Assembly (NCBI GenBank): GCA_964624065.1
Contig: CAZUWF010000012.1
Location: 1-61,862, forward strand
Direction: 5' to 3'
Origin: UBA7960 sp964624065
GTDB taxonomy: Bacteria > Bacteroidota > Bacteroidia > Bacteroidales > UBA7960
Length of the DNA stretch: 61,862 nucleotides
Shown here: positions 8,353 to 16,647 of the stretch, piece after piece
Layout: every line of letters begins with the position of its first letter
Position numbering within the stretch: the first letter of the stretch is position 1
Made by a program: the position numbers and the translations under genes
Notes under the pieces: model-generated
Told to the model about the DNA's origin: nothing
Databases searched by the model: none
Seen by the model: the letters and a program-made list of their open reading frames with translations, nothing else

Positions 8353-9195
8353 ATGGATTTTTTTTTAGGAAGAAAAGCGGTTTTAGCCACCAAGCATAAA
8401 AAAGAAGAAGTTATGGCCCCTATCCTCGAAAAGGAGCTGGGACTACAATGTGTTACCCTGCAAGAGTTGGACACCGATACACTGGGAACTTTTTCGGGAG
8501 AGGTAGAGCGAAAAGACGATCCGGTTACCACCCTGCGAAACAAGTGCCTAATGGCAATCGAAGCAAGTGGTTTAAGTCTTGCAATAGCAAACGAAGGGTC
8601 ATTCGGGGCGCACCCAAGCATTTTTTTTGCCCATGCCGACGATGAAATTGTAATGTTGTTGGACAAAGATAATGGCTTAGAGATTATTGAACGGGAGCTT
8701 AGCTTGGAAACAAATTTTGATGGGACAGAAATAAAATCGGTGGATGAACTAATTGCATTCGCCACAAAAGTTGGATTTCCCTCGCACGGCATCATCTTAA
8801 AAAAAGCAAAAAACATCTTTAAGGGAATTATAAAAGAAAGTAGATCCCTTGATGAATTGCTAAAAAACTACCATTCAATAAAAAACCACAACGGTTCTGC
8901 CTATGCAGAAACCGACATGAGGGCAATGTGCAACCCAACCCGGATGAAAGTAATTGAGCTGGCAACCATTAAACTTGTGCAAAAGGCAAAATCGCCATGC
9001 CCGAGTTGCGGTACTCCAGGTTTTGGCATTGTACATGCTGAAAAGGGCTTACCGTGCGAATTGTGTGGGTTGCCCACAAGGTCCACACTAAGGCATATCT
9101 ACGGTTGCCAAAAATGCAATTACCAAACCCAATTGGAATATCCTCACGAGAAGAGGGTTGAAGACCCCCAGCATTGTGATTTCTGTAACCCTTAA
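8353..9195 (+). CDS. DUF6671-like protein with C-terminal zinc ribbons
   Basis: 280 aa. The N-terminal about 210 residues have no familiar catalytic motif but contain a conserved-looking core (GRKAVLATKHKKEEVMAPIL, TDMRAMCNPTRMKVI). The C-terminal 70 residues hold zinc-ligand pairs: CPSCG, CELCG, CQKC and CDFC, probably two zinc sites. I associate the pattern with the DUF6671 family, from memory and with moderate confidence. It starts 1 bp after purE, which suggests translational coupling and perhaps a nucleotide or metal-linked role; that is inference only. Confidence 0.55.
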   Translation: MDFFLGRKAVLATKHKKEEVMAPILEKELGLQCVTLQELDTDTLGTFSGEVERKDDPVTTLRNKCLMAIEASGLSLAIANEGSFGAHPSIFFAHADDEIVMLLDKDNGLEIIERELSLETNFDGTEIKSVDELIAFATKVGFPSHGIILKKAKNIFKGIIKESRSLDELLKNYHSIKNHNGSAYAETDMRAMCNPTRMKVIELATIKLVQKAKSPCPSCGTPGFGIVHAEKGLPCELCGLPTRSTLRHIYGCQKCNYQTQLEYPHEKRVEDPQHCDFCNP

Positions 9196-9700
9196 AACAA
9201 ATGCGGAAAGGGAGGTTAAAATGCCCCAGAAAGGTAATAGCCTCGCTACCTGATGATGAAAATTTGAGATTACCTTACATCACACCATTGATTTCCGGTA
9301 AGATGTGTCCCATCTTTGCCAATTCCAATCCTTGGCAGGGTCATCCTATATCTGAAAGGTTCTTTTACCCCTTCGCTGACCTTTTGCAAGAGGCTGTTTG
9401 TTAAATTTGTGATTATTGGCACCTTAAGGTACCGGTAGTTACGAAATAGCAACCCTTTTTTGGCCCTTTCTCTCAATGTATCTAATTCTCGAAAATTTAA
9501 TTGGGCATCATTTACATTGGTAGCTCCATTTCCAAAAAAATACTTTCGTTTTTCTGCGGGTGGTTCGGTTCTGTCAAGATTAACTAAATTCTTATTTTTT
9601 TGGTCTGAACAAAAACCGACAGTTCAATGTTTTGTTTTACGGTGGCAAGTAGTGTGTATTTCAGACTGTTACTATCATGCAATTTATTAACAAAAAAACT
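9196..9700. other. Intergenic region without a gene
   Basis: About 500 bp. Several open frames on both strands are short, overlap each other and carry no motif. No TAnnTTTG box clearly serves the downstream gene. T-rich tracts occur around 9525-9625. Confidence 0.4.
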
Positions 9701-10135
9701 ATGGTTATGAAAACATTTTTTAAAAAGCTTTTTGACACTGGAAACTACTCGCAGAGTGTTTCAATCGCCTTGTTAATTTTAAGGGTAGCTGTAGGGATAT
9801 TCATGCTTACTCACGGTTATGGGAAGTTGAAGATGCTTCTAGCCGGAGGACCAATTCAGTTTCTTGATCCCATAGGCCTGGGTCCTACCCTTTCTCTAAT
9901 TTTGGTCGTTTTTGCCGAGTTCGTATGCTCCATCTTGTTGATTGTTGGGGTAGCAACTCGCTTTTCGGCATTTACCTTGCTGGTTACTATGCTTGTTGCC
10001 GGTTTCATTTTCCACGGATCACACCCATTTTCGGCTAAGGAATTGGCTTTCTTGTACGCTGTAGTATACTTCGCAATTGCGATTATTGGCCCGGGAAAGT
10101 ATTCGATAGACAGTTATATTTCGAAAAAACTGTAG
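9701..10135 (+). CDS. DoxX-family membrane protein
   Basis: About 144 aa inner-membrane protein with four predicted helices: VSIALLILRVAVGIFMLTHG, LSLILVVFAEFVCSILLIVG, FTLLVTMLVAGFIF and LAFLYAVVYFAIAIIG. LRxxxGxxFLxHGxxK-like and GPGKYSID motifs are typical of DoxX. DoxX proteins are linked to quinone or thiosulfate redox chemistry in some organisms, but the role of most bacterial members is open. I used the ATG at 9701 (MVMKTFFKK); ATG 9707 or 9677 are possible. It is followed by a strong terminator and stands alone. Confidence 0.8.
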   Translation: MVMKTFFKKLFDTGNYSQSVSIALLILRVAVGIFMLTHGYGKLKMLLAGGPIQFLDPIGLGPTLSLILVVFAEFVCSILLIVGVATRFSAFTLLVTMLVAGFIFHGSHPFSAKELAFLYAVVYFAIAIIGPGKYSIDSYISKKL

Positions 10136-10175
10136 GCCAGCTTTAGGCTCAAAACATCGAAAGAAAAAATTCAAG

Positions 10176-10231
10176 CCCGCGGTAACACGATGACTCCTAC
10201 GAGTTGTTTAGCTACCGCGGGTTTGTTATTT
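10176..10231. terminator. Bidirectional terminator between convergent genes
   Basis: CCCGCGGTA (10176-10184) pairs perfectly with TACCGCGGG (10213-10221), leaving a 28-nt loop. T-rich sequence follows on the + side and an A-rich tract precedes it. It separates the DoxX gene from the convergent fused oxidoreductase. Confidence 0.6.
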
Positions 10232-13200
10232 GAAAGCCTTTTCAAGCAAGGCATCACCACCAAGCTTGAGCCGTTGGAAATAATCTGGCACGGGCTTGCC
10301 CACCAGCGAGTCAACATACATCTTGGCAAGGTACTGCCCAAGCATAAAGCCCTGACCGCGCAAGCCTAGGAAAAGTCCCTTATCAACGTCGATAACCATT
10401 TTGGGTTCGTTATAGTAGCCAGCCCACAAGGCTTGGAATCCCACCGATGATATTTCAGGAATCCAATCAACAAAAACCTCGGCCACAATCTCGGCAAACT
10501 CCTTGCTGTTCACCTTTACGTTCTTGTCGGTTTCCACCGGCTCAACGGCTGGCGATGCGCAACCGATAATCTGGCCAGTATCGCCTAGTTGCTGGCCGTA
10601 AACAGCCACGAACCCCTTGTAGTTACGGCGGTCAATGAGCATATCGAGCGGATTGCCGTCAATGCCTAGCATTGGAAGCCTGCGGGTGATGAAGGCCTGG
10701 TGCCTTACCGCAAACATACCAGTTTCTATTCCAACCATCTTGGCAAAAACACCTCCCTTGTCGCCAAGGGCGTTAACGAAAACCGGCGTGTGATATTCAA
10801 CGTATTCTCCTGTGTGAATTCTGGCAATTGCCACGTACTTGTCGGCGGTTTTATGAAGGCTTATCAGTTCGCAATCTTCTTGAATCGTCCCACCTTTTTC
10901 TTTTCCGAATATCCTAAGTGCCTCAATAACCTTGCCGGGGGTTGCCTGCCAGCATTCGCTGGTTTTTAGTGCCGCAATGTATTTGTTATTATTTGAGTTG
11001 AAAAACGGCGAAATCTCTTTCTTAAATTGCGAAGGGTCAAGCATTACAGCCTTCTGCCAAGCCATAGAGCCTTCAAGGGCTTTGTACATTACTTCATCGT
11101 GGGCAAAGGTAACGTAATTGATTAGCCTGAAATCTATGTTAACCCTCTTTTGCAATTGGGCAAAAAGCTCAAGGTTGTGCCTAGCAATGTCTGTTAATTC
11201 AGGCAAGGAAAAAACCGGCCTTCCGCCAGCAATGTTGCGCCACGAGGCACCAAAACCTGAGTTTAGCATCAATGGTTCAAGGCCTTCTTCAGCCAGGAAC
11301 CTAAATAGGGCACTCCCTCCTATTCCACCTCCCGCCACCATAGATTTTACTTCAACCACATTGCGCCCACCAGGTTTCAGAGATGTAATCACAACTTCCG
11401 GCTTGTTTGTGGGAAGCACCTCGCCCACCGTAACTTGGGTTGACATTGGTGCACGGGGCGTTGCACCGCCCACCAGACCGATCCCTCTGGCGCGAAGGGT
11501 TTGCTTCAACCGCTGAAGGCACCGTTTTCCCCTGCAGGGACCCATCGCAAGGTGAGTGTTGTGCTTAACTTCGGCCACCGATATAAACTTGCGTTCGCCA
11601 ATCAAGTCAAGAACCTCGTCAAGGGCAACATCGTCGCAATGACAGGTAAAAACCATATCTCCACACTCGGAAGGAGTGTAATCCGAAAACTGATTTGGCT
11701 CGGGATAATCGCGCTTAATTATGAAACCCCTCACCTCAAGTTGACTTTCGACCCGCATATCGTTTGCCTTAACCCTTGCAACGTGTGTAAGGTTCGGCTT
11801 GCGCATTACTCTTTCAATAATACCCTCGCCAAGAATGGTTGCATTGTTGTCAACCAGAAACACTTCCTCGCCGGCCAATATGTCGAATTCCACCGGAAGG
11901 TAGAACGTGTTTTTCGTTGGATTGTACCCAAATATTGCCAGTCCCGGGCATTGGTAAACGCAGTCCATACAACCAACGCACTTGCCAAAATCAATGCTCG
12001 GTACGGTGCTGGTCGAAGATTTGGTTATTGCGCCATACTTGCAGGCAAAGGCACACGGGTTGCAGGCAAAACCATACAGGCAATCAATGAGCACGAAGGG
12101 TTTGTCCATTCTTTGTGACTCCGGCTTGAAGGGCTCTTCAATCACCCTTACGGGATGTTGCTGCGAATCAATGTACTCTTTGGAAATCAGCAAAAAATCG
12201 TTTTGGCTGAAGCCTACTCTCATACTTTCGAGTATCTCGTACGCAACCTGCTTTCCTCTTAGCACCGCGCTGGTTCCCTCACCAATCCTTAAGGCATCGC
12301 CGGCACCGAAGCAGTTGCGCCCAAACATCTCGTATCCCTTTTCGAGCAGCGCATCGTCTGGCATCAGTCCGGTGCAAATGTTTATGGCGTCAATACCTTC
12401 AATCACAGTTTCGGTTCCCGAGATGGGCTTGAAGTTGTCGGCCTTGGCAATCACCGCCCCTTTTATACCATCGCCCCTTTCGTTGGGGATGGCCTCTAAT
12501 ATTACGTGCGATAGCATTACCGGTATTCCCAACCTGCGCACCCTATTGGCCTGAACCGGAAAGCCACCTTCGCGGGGTTGGGCTTCGATAATGGCCTTTA
12601 CTTTGGCTCCTGCCTGGGCCAACTGGTAACTTGTTAGGTACCCTATGTTGCCCGCACCAACGGTTAGAATATTTTTACCCAGCAAGGTAAGCTCGGTGTT
12701 CATCATTTTTTGGATAACAGCAGCCGTGTAAACCCCCGGTAGGTCGTCGTTGTGAAACGAAGGCAAGAAAGGGACGGCACCTGTGGCAACAACAAAATAC
12801 CTGGAGTCTATGTAAAAAATATCCCTCGTGACGAAGTTCTTAACAGCAACGCGGTTTCCTTCGAAGATATCCCAAACGGTACAATCGAGCATAATACCAT
12901 CGTGACTGCTGCCGGCAAGGCTCTTTGAAATCTCGAATCCGCGCAAGCCCCCGTATTTCTTAACCGTTTCGAAAAAGAAAAACTGGTGCGTTTGCATATT
13001 GAACTGGCCTCCAATTTCCGAGTTGCTGTCAACAACAATATTGCTAACGCCGTGCTGGCTGAGTATCTCGCGAGCGGCAAGCCCCGCTGGACCCGCCCCA
13101 ACTATCACAACTTCGGTCTTGTAAATTTTCACCCCGTCTTCATTGACAAATACCGAAGGCTTGGCAACGTAGCCCCTTGGAATTTCCGACACCTCTTTGA

Positions 13201-13459
13201 TGCCATCAACCATTGTTATGCAAATGCGCCTAATCTCGCCGTCAACGAGCATTTCGCATGCACCGCACTTGCCAATGCCGCACTCAAGGCTCCGACTACG
13301 ATTTTTCAAACTATGGCTGTGAACCGGATATCCTGCCCGGTGCAACGCCGCAGCAACGGAGTAACCCCTTTGGCCTATAATCTGCTTTCCATTGTATAGA
13401 AATAAAACACTGCCAGTGTCATTGATTTCTAAAATCGGATGCTTGGTGATTTGGAACAT
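10226..13459 (-). CDS. HcnABC/sarcosine-oxidase-like fused Fe-S flavoprotein oxidoreductase
   Basis: 1077 aa joining what are usually three subunits. Order: a 2Fe-2S domain (C60-x4-C65-x2-C68-x11-C80); an FAD/NAD(P) disulfide-oxidoreductase-like domain (VIVGAGPAGLAAR at 118-130, second dinucleotide fold LTVGAGNIGYL at 265-275); two 4Fe-4S clusters (C460/466/469/473 and C494/497/500/504); a BFD-like 2Fe-2S site (C606, C608, C642, C647); and a D-amino-acid-oxidase-type FAD domain from about 705 to 1070 (GGGIGGSALFRFL). HcnABC, opine oxidases and hydroxyproline/sarcosine oxidases oxidise imino or amino acids with this set. The substrate cannot be read from sequence. It is divergent from tryptophanase, consistent with amino-acid oxidation. 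Likely cytoplasmic or membrane-associated. Confidence 0.85.
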   Translation of the reverse strand: MFQITKHPILEINDTGSVLFLYNGKQIIGQRGYSVAAALHRAGYPVHSHSLKNRSRSLECGIGKCGACEMLVDGEIRRICITMVDGIKEVSEIPRGYVAKPSVFVNEDGVKIYKTEVVIVGAGPAGLAAREILSQHGVSNIVVDSNSEIGGQFNMQTHQFFFFETVKKYGGLRGFEISKSLAGSSHDGIMLDCTVWDIFEGNRVAVKNFVTRDIFYIDSRYFVVATGAVPFLPSFHNDDLPGVYTAAVIQKMMNTELTLLGKNILTVGAGNIGYLTSYQLAQAGAKVKAIIEAQPREGGFPVQANRVRRLGIPVMLSHVILEAIPNERGDGIKGAVIAKADNFKPISGTETVIEGIDAINICTGLMPDDALLEKGYEMFGRNCFGAGDALRIGEGTSAVLRGKQVAYEILESMRVGFSQNDFLLISKEYIDSQQHPVRVIEEPFKPESQRMDKPFVLIDCLYGFACNPCAFACKYGAITKSSTSTVPSIDFGKCVGCMDCVYQCPGLAIFGYNPTKNTFYLPVEFDILAGEEVFLVDNNATILGEGIIERVMRKPNLTHVARVKANDMRVESQLEVRGFIIKRDYPEPNQFSDYTPSECGDMVFTCHCDDVALDEVLDLIGERKFISVAEVKHNTHLAMGPCRGKRCLQRLKQTLRARGIGLVGGATPRAPMSTQVTVGEVLPTNKPEVVITSLKPGGRNVVEVKSMVAGGGIGGSALFRFLAEEGLEPLMLNSGFGASWRNIAGGRPVFSLPELTDIARHNLELFAQLQKRVNIDFRLINYVTFAHDEVMYKALEGSMAWQKAVMLDPSQFKKEISPFFNSNNNKYIAALKTSECWQATPGKVIEALRIFGKEKGGTIQEDCELISLHKTADKYVAIARIHTGEYVEYHTPVFVNALGDKGGVFAKMVGIETGMFAVRHQAFITRRLPMLGIDGNPLDMLIDRRNYKGFVAVYGQQLGDTGQIIGCASPAVEPVETDKNVKVNSKEFAEIVAEVFVDWIPEISSVGFQALWAGYYNEPKMVIDVDKGLFLGLRGQGFMLGQYLAKMYVDSLVGKPVPDYFQRLKLGGDALLEKAFK

Positions 13460-13537
13460 TGAAAGATCTTTTATTCTATTACTACGTCAATATGTTGACA
13501 ATTGCCTGTATTGCAAACCTTTACACTTCAAGACTCA

Positions 13538-13564
13538 GGGTGCTTACAGGCACCCGCAAAGGTA
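13538..13564 (-). promoter_or_regulatory. -7 box and 5'-UTR hairpin for the fused oxidoreductase
   Basis: On the minus strand TACCTTTG (13564-13557) matches TAnnTTTG exactly. A GGGTGC/GCACCC hairpin (13538-13543 with 13550-13555) lies just downstream in the predicted leader of about 90 nt. No clear -33 TTTG at the ideal distance. Confidence 0.5.
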
Positions 13565-13670
13565 ATTTTTTTGGTTTTTAAATTGGAAGCGCAGTGCAAT
13601 TTTTAATGGTTCTAAACAAACGGGGCATTGGCAAAAAAACGCAATATATTCGTTCTTCGATAAATCTTTA

Positions 13671-13678
13671 TAAATTTG
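13671..13678 (+). promoter_or_regulatory. -7 promoter box for the tryptophanase operon
   Basis: TAAATTTG is a perfect Bacteroidota TAnnTTTG box. It would start transcription near 13685, about 150 nt before tnaA, giving a long leader that contains a short open frame (13700-13774) and a small hairpin. Confidence 0.5.
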
Positions 13679-13699
13679 CGTCAGGTAAATCCTTTCAAA

Positions 13700-13774
13700 A
13701 TGTATAGTTTAGGCCAAAAAGATCAAGTTTTCCGCAACATCAAGCGGCGCGATGACCTTTTAAGGTATGCTTAG
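13700..13774 (+). CDS. Possible 24-aa leader peptide upstream of tnaA
   Basis: ATG 13700 opens 24 codons (MYSLGQKDQVFRNIKRRDDL, then LRYA) ending in TAG 13772-13774, inside the predicted tnaA leader. The stop is embedded in a hairpin GCGATG (13749-13754) / CATCGC (13775-13780), followed by CTTCTTCTT. The E. coli tna operon also has a 24-aa leader, but that one contains an essential Trp; this one has no Trp (Tyr at positions 2 and 23). It may be attenuation, a small protein or coincidence. Confidence 0.25.
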   Translation: MYSLGQKDQVFRNIKRRDDLLRYA

Positions 13775-13832
13775 CATCGCCTTCTTCTTATCCAAACCAA
13801 CTTGACCTTAGTTTAACAATAAAAATAATTTC

Positions 13833-15215
13833 ATGATGGAATTGCCATTTGCCGAACCTTACAAAATAAAGGTTGTTGAGCCCCTGAAAAAGAGTTCTCG
13901 CCGTGAACGAGAGGAGTGGATATCCGCTGCTGGATATAATCTTTTCAACCTCCGCAGCGATCAGGTATTTGTTGATCTACTCACCGATTCGGGCACAGGT
14001 GCCATGAGCCACCACCAGTGGTCAGAAATAATGCTTGGCGACGAGAGCTACGCCGGGTCATTGTCGTTTTACAAGCTTAAAGAAGTTATAAACACCTTGT
14101 TGGGAATGCCGTATTTCTTGCCCACACACCAAGGCAGGGCTGCCGAAAATGTCCTTTTTTCTGCAATGGTAAAGCAGGGCGATGTGGTGCCCGGAAACTC
14201 ACATTTCGACACAACCAAGGGACACATCGAGTTCAGAAGGGCCAGTGCCATAGATTGCACAATTGACCAAGCATCTGACACTACCTTGATACATCCCTTC
14301 AAGGGAAACATTGATACAGATAAACTGGAAAAGGTATTCAAGAAATATCCGGCCGATCAAATTCCGTTGTGCATTATTACAGTAACATGCAACACCAGTG
14401 GTGGCCAGCCCGTGAGCATGCAGAACATCAGGGAAGTAACCGAAATGTGCCGAAAGTACGGCGTGCCGGTGTTCTTCGATGCTGCCCGTTTTGCCGAGAA
14501 CGCCTATTTCATCAAAACCAGAGAAAAGGGGTTCGAAAACCACTCCATAGCACAGATAGTCCACGAAATGTTTTCGTACGTTGATGGGGCTACCATGAGC
14601 AGCAAGAAAGACGCAATAGTAAACATTGGTGGGTTCATAGCAATGCGCAGTAAGGAATTGTTCGACAAGGCTTCGATGTTCAACATTATGTACGAGGGTT
14701 ACGTTACTTACGGTGGCCTTGCCGGCCGCGATTTGGGGGCACTGGCTCAAGGATTGGTTGAAGGCACCGAATTCGATTACCTTGAATCAAGAATTAGGCA
14801 GGTTGAATACCTTGGTAATAAGTTGAAAGCCCACGGCATCCCGGTCCAACAGCCAATAGGGGGCCACGCAGTGTTTGTTGATGCAAGGAAATTTCTTGCA
14901 AACGTGCCCAAAGAAGAGTTTCAGGCTCAAACACTTGGCGTGGAGCTATACCTCGAAGGGGGTGTGCGAGGGGTGGAGGTTGGAACCCTGCTGGCCGACC
15001 GCGACCCGCTGACACGTAAAAACAGGTATCCAGAACTCGAACTACTAAGGCTTGCAATACCACGCAGGACATACACCTACAACCATATGGATTACGTTGC
15101 GGCCTGCCTCATAAACATTTACGAGCGTCGAAACACCATAACACGAGGCTTCCACATTGTAACCGAGGCCCCCATTATGAGGCACTTCACGGTGGTTTTG
15201 GAAAAAGCTAGGTAA
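13833..15215 (+). CDS. tnaA: Tryptophanase (tryptophan indole-lyase)
   Basis: 460 aa PLP enzyme of the beta-eliminating lyase family. It cleaves L-tryptophan to indole, pyruvate and ammonia; cytoplasmic tetramer in the family. Conserved stretches: LLTDSGTGAMS, PTHQGRAAEN, TSGGQPVS, DAARFAENAYFIK, and MSSKKDA with the PLP lysine at about K259. Two residues separate tryptophanase from tyrosine phenol-lyase. The Asp/Thr position is Asp126 (HFDTTKGH) and the His/Phe position is His451 (MRHFT). Both are the tryptophanase states (E. coli Asp137 and His463), so I call tnaA rather than tpl. ATG 13833 or 13836 are equivalent choices. fRMsr and an MntP-like gene follow closely on the same strand. Confidence 0.9.
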   Translation: MMELPFAEPYKIKVVEPLKKSSRREREEWISAAGYNLFNLRSDQVFVDLLTDSGTGAMSHHQWSEIMLGDESYAGSLSFYKLKEVINTLLGMPYFLPTHQGRAAENVLFSAMVKQGDVVPGNSHFDTTKGHIEFRRASAIDCTIDQASDTTLIHPFKGNIDTDKLEKVFKKYPADQIPLCIITVTCNTSGGQPVSMQNIREVTEMCRKYGVPVFFDAARFAENAYFIKTREKGFENHSIAQIVHEMFSYVDGATMSSKKDAIVNIGGFIAMRSKELFDKASMFNIMYEGYVTYGGLAGRDLGALAQGLVEGTEFDYLESRIRQVEYLGNKLKAHGIPVQQPIGGHAVFVDARKFLANVPKEEFQAQTLGVELYLEGGVRGVEVGTLLADRDPLTRKNRYPELELLRLAIPRRTYTYNHMDYVAACLINIYERRNTITRGFHIVTEAPIMRHFTVVLEKAR

Positions 15216-15257
15216 GCCCTGCTTGAACCATAATGTGCAATAGATTGTTTAAGTGAT

Positions 15258-15716
15258 ATGAAAGAAAATAAAAAAGAAGGACGTTACGCTCGAATTTACG
15301 AACAGCTGCAGGGGTTGCTTGCAAAGCCTGGCAATGATGTTTCGCGAATGGCCACGGTGGTGGCGGTTTTGAGCCACAAGATCGACTACTTTTTCTGGGC
15401 GGGGTTTTACCTTCTCGACCAAAATGGAGATTTGATCGTAGGCCCCTACCAAGGGCCAGTGGCCTGTCAGCTTTTGGCAAAAAACATTGGAGTCTGCTGG
15501 GCCGGAATTAACCAGCAAAAAACCATCGTGGTGCCAAACGTTCACGAGTTTCCGGGTCACATTGCCTGCGACACCAGGTCAAACAGCGAAATCGCGGTTC
15601 CGCTAAGAAACAAGGCTGGAGAGGTAATCGGTGTCATAGATGTTGACAGCAAGGACTTTTGCTCATTTGACGAAACCGACAAGGTTTGGCTCGAAAAAAT
15701 TGTTGCACTCATTTAA
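15258..15716 (+). CDS. msrC: Free methionine-R-sulfoxide reductase (GAF domain)
   Basis: 152 aa, a single GAF domain of the fRMsr/YebR type that reduces free L-methionine-(R)-sulfoxide using thioredoxin-type reductants in the cytoplasm. Diagnostic features: FFWAGFYLL, GPYQGPVACQ, GHIACDTRSNSEI and IGVIDVDS. The three family cysteines are present at C70, C80 and C104, so the disulfide-based mechanism should work. It starts 42 bp after tnaA and ends 12 bp before the next gene, so it is likely part of the same transcript. An oxidative-stress repair role beside amino-acid catabolism is plausible. Confidence 0.88.
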   Translation: MKENKKEGRYARIYEQLQGLLAKPGNDVSRMATVVAVLSHKIDYFFWAGFYLLDQNGDLIVGPYQGPVACQLLAKNIGVCWAGINQQKTIVVPNVHEFPGHIACDTRSNSEIAVPLRNKAGEVIGVIDVDSKDFCSFDETDKVWLEKIVALI

Positions 15717-15728
15717 TCATACCACAAG

Positions 15729-16292
15729 ATGAACGTTGTAGCATTTTTTTTAATTGCCCTTGGGGTGGCCTTAAACTGCTTTGGACTTGCCATTGTTAAC
15801 AGCTCCCTCTCAGGTAAGGTTTTGCCTCGGATTCCGCTATTTACCGCCATTACCTTTTCTATGTCACACCTGGTTTACAGCCTTGTGGGTCTTATCGTAG
15901 GGAGCCTAATGCTCTCAAAGATCCAATATTTTGAACTCTTGGCCGCCTTCTTCATTGTAGCTGTTGTGGGTGTAAAAATGATTTGGGAATCGACCAAGAA
16001 AACCCACCAAGCCCACGTTTTTGACATAAACGACAAAAAGGTTATAGCAGCCCTATCGGTTGCAACGGGGCTCAATGCCTTATCTATGGGAGTAGTGGCA
16101 GCAATTTTGGCCTTCCCTTTTTACTCTCTTGCTTTGATTGTGGCAATACCTGTTTTTGCACTTACATATTTTGGGTTGGCCAGCGGCCAGAACCTAGGAC
16201 TACAGTTTGCCCATAGAGCAAGTTCATTTGGCGGAGTTCTCCTATTGCTGGTAGCATTTTTTTTCTTGATGAAATTTTTTGCTGTTTGGTAA
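15729..16292 (+). CDS. MntP-like membrane protein lacking the conserved aspartates
   Basis: 187 aa with six predicted helices and the two-repeat layout of the MntP/DUF204 manganese exporters. In E. coli MntP the helix motifs carry Asp16 and Asp118, needed for Mn2+ export. Here the equivalent positions read GVALNCFGLAI (Asn16) and ATGLNALSMGV (Asn116), so both acidic residues are Asn. That suggests a changed substrate or a non-transport role. It ends the tnaA-msrC run, 12 bp after msrC. The LysE superfamily is an alternative label. Confidence 0.6.
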   Translation: MNVVAFFLIALGVALNCFGLAIVNSSLSGKVLPRIPLFTAITFSMSHLVYSLVGLIVGSLMLSKIQYFELLAAFFIVAVVGVKMIWESTKKTHQAHVFDINDKKVIAALSVATGLNALSMGVVAAILAFPFYSLALIVAIPVFALTYFGLASGQNLGLQFAHRASSFGGVLLLLVAFFFLMKFFAVW

Positions 16293-16647
16293 AACCATTT
16301 GCCAATTGCTTATGATGGATATTCCATATTGCTTTTTATTATAAATTGCCTCGGGGAAAATCAAAATTCCTCTTTTTTCCCGAAGACCAGAGTAACACTA
16401 AGACTTGCAATTAAAAAACTGTGGGGAGAAAGCACTTCGTAATCAAGAGTGCATAGCTAAGAGTTATTAATGTTGATTAAAACCTGCCAGCCAGTGGCAA
16501 TGGCCTTTCAAGGCTTGGAAAATTACTATTTAAGATATATTCATGCCTTCCGATTACTGTTTAAGGTTTTCAGCCTCCCAATCACCCACACCCAAGCCCT
16601 GAACTTATAAACTTACAAGCCCATAAACTCCCCCAACCCTAAGCCTG
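16293..16647. other. Intergenic region between convergent genes
   Basis: 355 bp without a gene. I see no clean stem-loop followed by a T run on either strand. The sequence around 16580-16640 is C/A-rich with short direct repeats of AAGCCC and CTTATAAACTTA-like words. Confidence 0.35.

Noticed and set aside
9460..9690. 76-codon open frame upstream of the DoxX gene
   Set aside because: It has no motif or signal peptide and overlaps the start of a clear gene in another frame.
13833..15215. Tyrosine phenol-lyase as the identity of this gene
   Set aside because: Asp126 and His451 are tryptophanase states; tyrosine phenol-lyase would have Thr and Phe there.
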